A stretch of DNA of 64,000 bases from an uncultured Mycolicibacterium sp. Its GTDB lineage: Bacteria > Actinomycetota > Actinomycetes > Mycobacteriales > Mycobacteriaceae. Each line of letters opens with the position of its first letter. The first letter of the stretch is position 1. A program made the position numbers and the translations under genes. Of the stretch, positions 41,349 through 48,577 are shown in pieces. Where the stretch lies: NCBI RefSeq assembly GCF_937941905.1, contig NZ_CALDGS010000138.1, forward strand, positions 1 through 64,000, given 5' to 3'. The notes beneath the pieces were generated by a model. It did no database searches. It was not told the origin of the DNA and saw nothing but the letters and a program-made list of their open reading frames with translations.

Positions 41349-42170
41349 GTGACCGACGTCGAGGCACCGCCGCACCCGTTCGACACCGCACTGGATCTCA
41401 CGCCGGTCGCGCCGGGCCGCTGGCGCGGCCGCACCACCCCGGCCTGGGCGAACATGGTGGGGCCGTTCGGCGGGATCACCGCGGCGGCCCTGGTGCGCGC
41501 CGTGCAGCTGCACCCGCAGGTCCACGGCGATCCGCTGGCGCTGACGGTCAACTACGCCGGGCCGATCGCCGACGGCGACTTCGAGATCGCCGCGCGCCCG
41601 ATGCGCACCAACCGCACCAACCAGCACTGGGCGCTGGAGATCACCCAGGGCGAGGCCGTCACCACCACCGGCACCGCGGTGTTCGGGCTGCGCCGCGACA
41701 CCTGGACCGACACCGAGGCCCGGATGCCGGCGGCGCCCGACCCGGCGACGGTGGCCGCCGAACCGTTCCCGGAGTTCATCGCCTGGGCGCGCAACTACGA
41801 CATGCGGTTCGTCACCGGCCCGGTCCCCACCCAACCGGGCACCGAGCACCCCGACTCGACATCCACACTGTGGGTGCGTGCCGCGCCGGCCCGGGCCCTG
41901 GACTACCCGGCGCTGGCCGCCCTGTGCGACGTGTTCTACCCGCGGGTGTTCCTGCGGCTGGGCCGCTACGTGCCGGCCGGGACGGTCTCGCTCACGACGT
42001 ACTTCCACGCCGAGCCCGGCGCGCTGGCCGCCGTCGGCGCGGAGTTCGTGCTGGCCACCGCGCGCGCCCAGCGGTTCGGCCGGGGCTACGCCGACCAGAC
42101 CGCGCAGCTGTTCGGCCGGTCCGGGGAACTGCTGGCGACCACCCACCAGCTGGTCTACTTCAAGTCCTGA
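41349..42170 (+). CDS. Acyl-CoA thioesterase family protein (TesB-like double hotdog)
   Basis: 273 residues with two hotdog modules: FDTALDLTPVAPGRWRGRTT, MVGPFGGITAAALVRAVQLH (substrate-helix region, about 36-55), LTVNYAGPI, and a second half with LRLGRYVPAGTVSLTTYFHA and FGRGYADQTAQLFG. GTG 41349 is preceded by GAGGAGTCCCCC. It is under the adjacent TetR palindrome. It probably hydrolyses acyl-CoA; chain length unknown. Confidence 0.82.
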   Translation: MTDVEAPPHPFDTALDLTPVAPGRWRGRTTPAWANMVGPFGGITAAALVRAVQLHPQVHGDPLALTVNYAGPIADGDFEIAARPMRTNRTNQHWALEITQGEAVTTTGTAVFGLRRDTWTDTEARMPAAPDPATVAAEPFPEFIAWARNYDMRFVTGPVPTQPGTEHPDSTSTLWVRAAPARALDYPALAALCDVFYPRVFLRLGRYVPAGTVSLTTYFHAEPGALAAVGAEFVLATARAQRFGRGYADQTAQLFGRSGELLATTHQLVYFKS

Positions 42171-42190
42171 CCGTCGCCGGCCCCGAACCC

Positions 42191-42207
42191 ATACCCCCTG
42201 GGGGTAT
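42191..42207. promoter_or_regulatory. CsoR/RicR copper-repressor box
   Basis: ATACCCCC-T-GGGGGTAT, a perfect 17-bp dyad matching the TACCCC/GGGGTA operator of CsoR-family Cu(I) repressors. It overlaps the -10 TATAGT (42205-42210), so repressor binding would block the promoter. Confidence 0.85.
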
Positions 42208-42210
42208 AGT
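42205..42210 (+). promoter_or_regulatory. -10 element of leaderless copper operon
   Basis: TATAGT, then 7 nt, then the ATG of the copper chaperone at 42218. Confidence 0.65.
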
Positions 42211-42217
42211 CACGGGT

Positions 42218-42415
42218 ATGAGTCTGGTTCTGCAGGTGGCAGGGATGAGCTGCGGGCACTGCGTCGCGGCGATCACCCGGGCGGTGGCGCCGTTGCCCGG
42301 CGTGACCGGGGTCGACGTCGATCTCGACGCCGGCACCGTGACCGTGGCCGGGCACCCGGATCCGGCCGCGGTCGCGGCGGCGATCGAGGACTGCGGCTAC
42401 GACACCACCGGCTGA
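42218..42415 (+). CDS. CopZ-like copper chaperone
   Basis: Single heavy-metal-associated domain of 65 residues with the Cu(I) ligand motif GMSCGHCVAAI (CxxC, about 9-19) and a ferredoxin-like ending AAIEDCGYDTTG. It buffers cytosolic Cu(I) and passes it to the ATPase encoded next (31 nt downstream of its stop). Expressed from a CsoR/RicR-boxed leaderless promoter, so it should be copper-induced. Confidence 0.92.
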   Translation: MSLVLQVAGMSCGHCVAAITRAVAPLPGVTGVDVDLDAGTVTVAGHPDPAAVAAAIEDCGYDTTG

Positions 42416-42446
42416 CCGAAGCCCACCCCGAACCGTGAGGGATGCC

Positions 42447-44657
42447 GTGACGAACACCGTGACGCTGCACATCGGCGGGATGACCTGTGCCTCGTGCGCG
42501 GCCCGGGTGGAGAAACGGCTCAACCGCATCGACGGGGTGCGGGCCAGCGTCAACCTCGCCACCGAGCAGGCCACCGTCGAGTTTCCCGACGACGTGACGC
42601 CCGACGAGCTCATCGCCGCGGTGGAGGCCACCGGATACACCGCGACGCTGCCGCGGCCCCGACCGGCGGCCGAGGCCGCCGAACCCGAACCCGACGAGTC
42701 GGCGCCGTGGCGGCAGCGCCTGCTCGTCTCGGCCGGGCTGAGCCTGCCGGTGATGCTGCTGTCGATGGTGCCCGCCCTGCAGTTCGACCACTGGCAGTGG
42801 CTGGCGTTCACCCTGGCCTCCCCCGTCGTGGTGTGGGGCGCCTGGCCGTTCCACCGGGCCGCGCTGACGAATCTGCGCCACGGCGCGGCGACGATGGACA
42901 CGCTGATCTCGGTCGGCGTGACCGCCGCGTACCTGTGGTCGGTGTGGGCCCTGTTCTTCACCCACGCCGGGATGCCCGGGATGCGGATGGCGTTCTCGCT
43001 GCTGCCGTCCCGCACCGACGAGCCGCACCTGTATCTGGAGGTGGCCGCGGCGGTCACCACCTTCATCCTGGCCGGCCGCTACTTCGAGGCCCGCGCCAGG
43101 CGGCAGTCCGGTTCGGCGCTGCGCGCGCTGCTGAACATGGGCGCCCGGGACGTCGCGGTCCTCCGCGACGGCACCGAGATCCGGGTTCCCGTCGAGCAAC
43201 TCGGTGTCGGCGAGGTGTTCCTGGTGCGCCCCGGCGAGAAGATCGCCACCGACGGGGTGGTGGTCGAGGGCAACTCGGCGGTGGACGCCTCGATGTTGAC
43301 CGGTGAGCCGGTGCCGGTGGAGGTGGGCCCCGGCGACACCGTGGTCGGCGCGACGGTGAACGTCGGTGGGCTGCTTCGGGTCCGGGCCACCCGGGTGGGC
43401 GCCGACACCCAACTGGCCCAGATGGCCCGGCTGGTCACCGAGGCGCAGCGCGGCAAGGCGCCGGTGCAGCGGCTGGCCGACCGGGTGGCGGCGGTGTTCG
43501 TGCCGGCCGTGATCGGGCTGTCGCTGCTGACCCTGGCCGGCTGGCTGCTGTCCGGCGCGCCGGCGGGCGCGGCGTTCACCGCGGCGGTGGCGGTGCTGAT
43601 CATCGCCTGCCCGTGCGCGCTCGGGCTGGCCACGCCGACCGCGCTGCTGGTCGGCACCGGCCGGGGCGCCCAGCTGGGCATCCTGATCAAGGGGCCGGAG
43701 GTGCTGGAGTCCACCCGCCGGGTCGACACGGTGGTGCTGGACAAGACCGGCACCGTCACCACCGGCCGGATGAGCGTGGTGGCGGTGCACACCGACGGTA
43801 TCGCCGCCGACGAACTGCTGCGGCTGGCCGCCGCCGTCGAGCACGCCTCGGAGCACCCGATCGGCCGCGCCATCGCCGAGCGGGTGCCCGCCGACCGGCG
43901 GCCGCCGGTGGCGGGGTTCCGCGCCGACGGCGGCAACGGAGTGGCCGGGGTGGTCGAGGGCCGCAGCGTGTCGGCCGGCAAGCCCGGCTGGGTGGGCGGT
44001 GCCGCGCCCGAGGCGCTGCGCCGGGCCGCCGAGCAGGCCGAGCGACAGGGCCGCACCCCGGTGTGGGTCGCGGTCGACGGCGTGGTGCGCGGGCTGGTCG
44101 TCGTCTCCGACACCGTCAAGGACGATGCGGCCGAGACGATCTCGCAGCTGCGCCGGCTCGGGCTGGAGCCGGTGCTGCTGACCGGCGACAACGCCGGCGC
44201 CGCCCGCGCGGTGGCCGACCAGCTCGGCATCGACGAGGTGGTCGCCGAGGTGCGGCCCGCCGACAAGGTGGACCACGTCAAACGGCTGCAGCAGCGGGGC
44301 CGGGTGGTGGCGATGGTCGGCGACGGGGTCAACGACGCCGCCGCGCTGGCCCAGGCCGACCTGGGCATGGCGATGGGTACCGGCACCGATGTCGCGATCG
44401 AGGCCGCCGACATCACCCTGGTCGGCGGCCGGCTGCGGGCGGTGCCGGACGCCATCCGGCTGGCCCGGGCCACGCTGCGCACCATCAAGGGCAATCTGTT
44501 CTGGGCGTTCGCCTACAACGTGGCCGCGCTGCCGCTGGCCGCGTTCGGTCTGCTCAATCCGGTGATCGCCGGTGCGACAATGGCGTTCAGCTCGGTGTTC
44601 GTGGTGAGCAACAGCCTGCGGCTGCGGCGCTTCTCCCCCGCCGCGCTGCGCGAATGA
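42447..44657 (+). CDS. Cu(I)-exporting P1B-type ATPase
   Basis: 736 residues. N-terminal HMA domain GMTCASCAARVEKRL (about 10-24), eight helices, TGEP dephosphorylation loop (SMLTGEPVPVE), CPC ion motif IIACPCALGLATPTALLVG (about 385-403), phosphorylation DKTGTVTTG (about 431), HP motif SEHPIG and hinge MVGDGVNDAAAL. The TM7 YN (AFAYNVAALPL) and TM8 MxxSS (MAFSSVFVVS) residues define Cu(I) specificity. I choose GTG 42447 for the GAGGGA site ahead of it; GTG 42435 is possible. CtpV/CtpA/CopA-like copper export. Confidence 0.94.
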   Translation: MTNTVTLHIGGMTCASCAARVEKRLNRIDGVRASVNLATEQATVEFPDDVTPDELIAAVEATGYTATLPRPRPAAEAAEPEPDESAPWRQRLLVSAGLSLPVMLLSMVPALQFDHWQWLAFTLASPVVVWGAWPFHRAALTNLRHGAATMDTLISVGVTAAYLWSVWALFFTHAGMPGMRMAFSLLPSRTDEPHLYLEVAAAVTTFILAGRYFEARARRQSGSALRALLNMGARDVAVLRDGTEIRVPVEQLGVGEVFLVRPGEKIATDGVVVEGNSAVDASMLTGEPVPVEVGPGDTVVGATVNVGGLLRVRATRVGADTQLAQMARLVTEAQRGKAPVQRLADRVAAVFVPAVIGLSLLTLAGWLLSGAPAGAAFTAAVAVLIIACPCALGLATPTALLVGTGRGAQLGILIKGPEVLESTRRVDTVVLDKTGTVTTGRMSVVAVHTDGIAADELLRLAAAVEHASEHPIGRAIAERVPADRRPPVAGFRADGGNGVAGVVEGRSVSAGKPGWVGGAAPEALRRAAEQAERQGRTPVWVAVDGVVRGLVVVSDTVKDDAAETISQLRRLGLEPVLLTGDNAGAARAVADQLGIDEVVAEVRPADKVDHVKRLQQRGRVVAMVGDGVNDAAALAQADLGMAMGTGTDVAIEAADITLVGGRLRAVPDAIRLARATLRTIKGNLFWAFAYNVAALPLAAFGLLNPVIAGATMAFSSVFVVSNSLRLRRFSPAALRE

Positions 44658-44681
44658 CCGTGGCGGTACCGGATCGCGCGG

Positions 44682-44711
44682 CGTGTCGCGGTGCCGACAC
44701 GGTCGCTCGCG
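44682..44711. repeat. Single unit of dispersed palindromic repeat family
   Basis: GTGTCG-N6-CGACAC (44683-44700) followed by GGTCGCTCGCG. It is placed 25 nt after the copper ATPase stop and 16 nt before the glycosylase start; it could double as a terminator. Confidence 0.7.
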
Positions 44712-44727
44712 GGGATGGGGGGTGCGG

Positions 44728-45240
44728 ATGACGGACGGCCCGCCGCTGCGGGGACTGCCGCCGCTGGTCGGCGAGCGCCCCCGGCTGCTCATCCTCGGCA
44801 ACATGCCCAGCGCGCTGTCACTGGCCGCCGGCGAGTACTACGGCAACCCGCGAAATGCCTTCTGGCGGATCACCGCAGACCTGTTCGGGTTCGACCCCGC
44901 ACTGCCCTACCGGCAGCGGGCCGCGGCGCTGTGCGCCGCCGGGGTGGCGGTGTGGGACGTGCTGCGCGAGTGCCGGCGCACCGGCAGCCTGGACGCGGCG
45001 ATCCGACCGGATTCCATGGTGCCCAACGACTTCGAGCGGTTCTTCGCCGAACACCCGGGCATCCGCCGGGTGCTGTTCAACGGCGCGGCCGCCGAGCGCA
45101 ACTTCGCCCGGCTGGTGCGGCCCCGACCGCGGCTCGCCTACCTGCGGCTGCCGTCGACGAGTCCGGCGCAGACGATGCCGTTCGCGGCCAAGCTCGCCGC
45201 CTGGCGGGCCGGGGTGGCGGATCACCGCGGCGGTGCGTAG
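44728..45240 (+). CDS. Hypoxanthine/uracil-type DNA glycosylase (family 6-like)
   Basis: UDG-superfamily base-excision enzyme of 170 residues. The active-site segment LILGNMPSALSLAAGEYYGN followed by PRNAFWRI (about 23-50) is typical of the DNA-deoxyinosine glycosylase (family 6/HDG) group, and the C-terminal loop RLPSTSPAQT (about 143-152) is the substrate-gripping motif. It removes deaminated adenine or mispaired bases in characterised members. ATG 44728 follows GGGGGGTG. It overlaps the convergent AraC gene by 19 nt. Confidence 0.82.
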   Translation: MTDGPPLRGLPPLVGERPRLLILGNMPSALSLAAGEYYGNPRNAFWRITADLFGFDPALPYRQRAAALCAAGVAVWDVLRECRRTGSLDAAIRPDSMVPNDFERFFAEHPGIRRVLFNGAAAERNFARLVRPRPRLAYLRLPSTSPAQTMPFAAKLAAWRAGVADHRGGA

Positions 45241-46064
45241 CGCGCGGCGTACTCGCCCGGCGTGCACCCGAGCATGTCGCGGAAGTCGTTGATGAAGTGC
45301 GCCTGGTCGTACCAGCCCAGCCGGACCGCCAGCGCGGCGAAGTCCACCGTGGGATCGGTCTCGATCTCCAGCGCGGCCTGCTGCAACCGGTAGCGGCACA
45401 GCACCCACTTGACCGGCACTCCGACGTAGCGGCGGAACACCCGCTGGGTGGTGCGCGCGCTCCACGGTGCGCGCTCCACCACCTGCTCGACCCGCTGCAT
45501 CCCGCCGTCGTCGCGAATCCGCGCCACCAGCCCGGTCAGCGCCGCGATGACGGGGTCCGGCTCGTCCGGGCCGGCCCCGACGAACTCGTCCAGCCGGGCC
45601 AGCGCCGACTCCATGTCGTCGTCGAGATCGATTGCCACACCCGGCAGTCCGTCCGACAGCGGCACCACCCGGCCGGACAACGTCGAGGCGTCGCAGCCGA
45701 ACCGGGCGGCGAACCCGCCGGGCCGGAACCGGGCGCCGAGCACCCAGCCCCGCTCGCGCAGGGTGATGCGGAAGACCCGCGGCACCACCCCGTGCACCAG
45801 GGTGGCCGGCAGCGCGAACCCGTGCCGGACGCCGTCCTCACCCCACTCGCGGGTCAGGTGCATGACCGGGAAGCTGAGCACCGTGCTGTCGTGCGTGGTG
45901 CCGCCCGGCAGGTCCCACCGCACCGACCAGAAGTGTTCGAGGTAGCGCGCCGCGCGCGGCGAGGGCGCCCAGCGCCGCAGCTCGTAGCGGTCCGCGCCGA
46001 CCGCCCGGCCGACCACCCCGCGGACCGGACCGTCGAGGATTGACGCGTTTTTCCAAGCCCCCAC
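45222..46064 (-). CDS. AraC-family regulator with cupin-like N-domain (DUF6597 type)
   Basis: 280 residues. The N-domain has YELRRWAPSPRAARYLEHFW and the GARFRPGGFAARFG ligand-pocket motif (about 119-132). The C-terminal AraC DNA-binding domain includes ERAPWSARTTQRVFRRYVGV and LAVRLGWYDQAHFINDFRDM, then GCTPGEYAARY. GTG 46064 sits 7 nt after TAGCCT, indicating a leaderless mRNA. It is divergent to the broken VOC gene. The same frame stays open far upstream (to 49247) only as an antisense artefact. Confidence 0.88.
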   Translation of the reverse strand: MGAWKNASILDGPVRGVVGRAVGADRYELRRWAPSPRAARYLEHFWSVRWDLPGGTTHDSTVLSFPVMHLTREWGEDGVRHGFALPATLVHGVVPRVFRITLRERGWVLGARFRPGGFAARFGCDASTLSGRVVPLSDGLPGVAIDLDDDMESALARLDEFVGAGPDEPDPVIAALTGLVARIRDDGGMQRVEQVVERAPWSARTTQRVFRRYVGVPVKWVLCRYRLQQAALEIETDPTVDFAALAVRLGWYDQAHFINDFRDMLGCTPGEYAARYAPPR

Positions 46065-46071
46065 CCCAGCC

Positions 46072-46077
46072 AGGCTA
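46072..46077 (-). promoter_or_regulatory. -10 element of leaderless araC-family gene
   Basis: Minus-strand TAGCCT, 7 nt before the GTG start. Confidence 0.5.
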
Positions 46078-46091
46078 GAAGACTCGCGGCC

Positions 46092-46491
46092 ATGATTCCC
46101 GAGCACTACACCAGCCTGACCCCGTTCATCTGTGTGGCCGGCGCGGAGCGTGCGCTGGCGTTCTACACCTCGGTGTTCGGGGCCGAACTCGTCGAACGCA
46201 CCGACAACCCGGACGGCAGCGTCGCGCACGCCGAGCTCGACTTCGGCTGTGGCCGGTTGCAGCTCGGCGAGCCGTCCGCGCAGTTCCGCACCGCCGCCCC
46301 CGACCCGGGCGACGACACCGTCACCTACTCGCTGGGGCTGTACTGCGCCGACGTCGACGCGGTGCTCGCCCGCGCCGAGGCGGCCGGCGCGACGGTCCGC
46401 GAGCCGGCGCAGACCTTCGTCACGGGTGGAGCAGGTCTCGGCCGAGGAACGCCGCCGCCGGCTGGCCGAGTGGTCGGCCGCCAACCTGTAG
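46092..46491 (+). pseudogene. VOC-family (PhnB-like glyoxalase fold) gene, frameshifted by internal deletion
   Basis: The frame from ATG 46092 gives a good VOC/PhnB N-part (MIPEHYTSLTPFICVAGAER, then FYTSVFGAELVER) down to TVREPAQTFVTG at about 46421. The expected C-terminal strand (usually a D-PFGHxW segment) is missing, and the family ending VEQVSAEERRRRLAEWSAAN appears in the +1 frame (46426-46488) before TAG 46489-46491. A deletion of about 55-60 nt that is not a multiple of three explains both. The shifted frame stays open into the HIT gene and would encode an artefactual 335-residue fusion. Confidence 0.75.
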
Positions 46492-46535
46492 CACCTGCCC
46501 GGACACCCACGCGCCTCCCCCACGCACCTTCCTGC

Positions 46536-46617
46536 GCGAGGGACCGTGTCGGTACGCCGACACGTGCAAATGCGGTCGCTCGCCCCGGCGTGTCGGCGTA
46601 CCGACACGGTCCCTCGC
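46536..46617. repeat. Inverted pair of the dispersed palindromic repeat
   Basis: Perfect 29-bp arms (46536-46564 and 46589-46617) with a 24-nt spacer. Each arm begins GCGAGGGACCGTGTCGG and ends CCGACACG. The spacer includes GGTCGCTCGC, the alternative flank seen in the single units. It lies between the broken VOC gene and the HIT gene. Confidence 0.9.
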
Positions 46618-46652
46618 GGTGCGGGAAGAGGCCCAGCGCGAAAGGGCGCAGA

Positions 46653-47099
46653 ATGGGCGCCATGTCCTGCGTCTTCTGCGCCATCGTCGCCGGCGAGGCC
46701 CCCGCCATCCGTATCCACGAGGACGACGACTACCTGGCCTTCCTGGACATCCGGCCGTTCTCCCGCGGCCACACCCTGGTGGTGCCGAAGCGGCACAGCC
46801 GCGACCTCACCGACACGCCGCCGGACACCCTGGCCGGGATGATCACGCTCGGGCAGCGCATCGCCCGCGCCGCCCGGGTCTCCGGCCTGCACGCCGACGG
46901 CAACAACCTGGTGATCAACGACGGGCGCGCAGCGTTCCAGACCGTGTTCCACATCCACCTGCACGTGGTGCCGCGCCGCGACGGCGACAGGCTCTCGTTC
47001 GCCAAGGGCGTCGTGCTGCGCCGCGACCCGGACCGCGAGGAGTCCGGCCGACTGCTGCGCGAGGCACTGGCACGCCTCGACGAAGCTGCGCATGATTGA
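46653..47099 (+). CDS. HIT-family hydrolase
   Basis: Histidine-triad nucleotide hydrolase/transferase of 148 residues: zinc-type CVFCAIVAGEAPA at the N-terminus, DIRPFSRGHTLVVPKRHSRD (about 31-50) and the catalytic HIHLHV triad (about 108-113). ATG 46653 is chosen for its AAAGGG site at correct spacing; ATG 46662 gives the conserved MSCVFC start. It hydrolyses AMP-linked compounds in known members. Equivalent to Rv1262c. Confidence 0.93.
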   Translation: MGAMSCVFCAIVAGEAPAIRIHEDDDYLAFLDIRPFSRGHTLVVPKRHSRDLTDTPPDTLAGMITLGQRIARAARVSGLHADGNNLVINDGRAAFQTVFHIHLHVVPRRDGDRLSFAKGVVLRRDPDREESGRLLREALARLDEAAHD

Positions 47100-47102
47100 T
47101 CC

Positions 47103-47537
47103 ATGGGACCTGCACCGTTGCTGCTGCGTGTGCACGACCGGATCTACCAGCGCACCGGCGGCTACCTCGGGCACCGCGTGCCGGGCATCCCGCCGAGCCT
47201 GCTGCTGCACACCACCGGGGCCCGCACCGGCCGGCCGCGCACCCGCACGCTGACCTACGCCCGGGACGGACGCGACTACCTGATCGTCGCCTCCAACGGC
47301 GGCGCCGACCGGCACCCGGCCTGGTACCACAACCTGCGCAAGCACCCGCGGGTCGAGATCAATGTGGGCCCGCACCGAATGACGGTGCAGGCCAGGTTCT
47401 TCGGGCCGGACGACCCGGAGTACCCGCGGCTGTGGCGGATCGTCAACGACAACAACGCCAACCGCTACGAGGCCGACCAGCGGCGCACCTCGCGCCCCAT
47501 CCCGGTGATCGCACTGCGGCCCACGGGCGTGCTCTAG
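47103..47537 (+). CDS. Deazaflavin (F420)-dependent nitroreductase family protein (Ddn-like)
   Basis: Split beta-barrel F420 protein of 144 residues. The core is LLHTTGARTGRPRTRTLTYA (about 35-54), DYLIVASNGGADRHPAWYHN (about 59-78) and NLRKHPRVEINVG, the F420-binding pattern of the Ddn/FDOR-A family. It starts 3 nt after the HIT gene, so they are probably cotranscribed. Equivalent to Rv1261c; substrate unknown. Confidence 0.88.
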   Translation: MGPAPLLLRVHDRIYQRTGGYLGHRVPGIPPSLLLHTTGARTGRPRTRTLTYARDGRDYLIVASNGGADRHPAWYHNLRKHPRVEINVGPHRMTVQARFFGPDDPEYPRLWRIVNDNNANRYEADQRRTSRPIPVIALRPTGVL

Positions 47538-48571
47538 AACAGTTCCTTGGCCAGCAGCTCCAGCGTGGCGGTGCGGGCCGGCGCGGCAGCCGGGTCGGTG
47601 CCCCGGTGCGCCGAGGCGACCGGGTTGATCATCACCTCGTCGACGTCGAATTCGCTTGCCAGCTGCCGGATCTGCTCGGCCGCCCGGGTCGGGTCGCCGA
47701 TCACGGTGCGCCGCCGCATGGCCTCGACGATGGCCTGCTGAGCGGCGGTGAGCTCGCGGTCGGCGGCCTGGTCCACCAGGTCCAGCGGCTCCAGCGGCGC
47801 GCCGGTGCGCAGCCGCGCCATCGCCTGCAGGTGCGGCGTGGCCAGCGCGTGCGCCTCCGCGTCGGTCGCGGCCACCACGGCGTTGACGGGCAGGAAGGTC
47901 ACCGGTTCGGGGGTGTGCTCGCTGGGCCGGAACTCGGCGCGGTAGGTGGCCAGCGCCTCGGCCGTGCCGTCGCCGGCGAAATGGTTGGCGAACGCGTACG
48001 GCAGCCCCTTGGCGGCGGCCAGGTGCGCCGAGTACAGCGAGGAGCCGAGCAGCCACAGCCGGGGCACGCTGCGCGCGGCCGGGGTGGCCTTGAGGATGTA
48101 GCGCTGGTTCGGGATCGGCACCCGCACCCCGCGCGGGGACATCAGCGCGACGATGTCGTCGAGGTAGGCCGGGAACGCCTCGATGTCGCGCTCGTCGCGG
48201 CCGGCCGCCCCGCGCAGCGCCATCGTGGTGACCGGGTCGGAGCCCGGGGCGCGGCCGATGCCGAGGTCGATCCGGCCCGGGTGGGCCGCCTCCAGCAGTG
48301 CGAACTGCTCGGCCACCGCCAGTGGGGCGTGGTTGGGCAGCATCACCCCGCCCGACCCCACCCGGATCCGCGAGGTGTGCGCCGCCAGGTGCGCGATGAG
48401 CACCGGCGGGCTGGTCGCCGCCACCGACGCCATGTTGTGGTGCTCGGCCACCCAGTACCGGGTGTAGCCGAGCCGGTCGGCGCACCGGGCCAGCGCGGTG
48501 GAGGCCGCCAGCGCGTCGCCGGTGCTCTGGTCGGTGCGCACCGGAACGAGGTCGAGAACCGAAAGCCGCAT
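47534..48571 (-). CDS. LLM-class flavin-dependent oxidoreductase (MsnO8-like)
   Basis: Luciferase-like enzyme of 345 residues starting MRLSVLDLVPVR, with YWVAEHHNMASVAATSPPV (about 39-57), GGVMLPNHAPLAVAEQFALL and the glycine-rich DLGIGRAPGSDPVTTMALRG (about 101-120); this set matches the TIGR03558-type group. Cofactor FMN or F420 cannot be decided. It follows udgB by 6 nt and converges on the F420 gene with a 4-nt overlap. Confidence 0.87.
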   Translation of the reverse strand: MRLSVLDLVPVRTDQSTGDALAASTALARCADRLGYTRYWVAEHHNMASVAATSPPVLIAHLAAHTSRIRVGSGGVMLPNHAPLAVAEQFALLEAAHPGRIDLGIGRAPGSDPVTTMALRGAAGRDERDIEAFPAYLDDIVALMSPRGVRVPIPNQRYILKATPAARSVPRLWLLGSSLYSAHLAAAKGLPYAFANHFAGDGTAEALATYRAEFRPSEHTPEPVTFLPVNAVVAATDAEAHALATPHLQAMARLRTGAPLEPLDLVDQAADRELTAAQQAIVEAMRRRTVIGDPTRAAEQIRQLASEFDVDEVMINPVASAHRGTDPAAAPARTATLELLAKELF

Positions 48572-48577
48572 AACCGC

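Noticed and set aside
46092..47099. A 335-residue VOC-HIT fusion protein
   Set aside because: The join crosses a 29-bp inverted-pair repeat and a frameshifted VOC end; HIT has its own ribosome-binding site and start.
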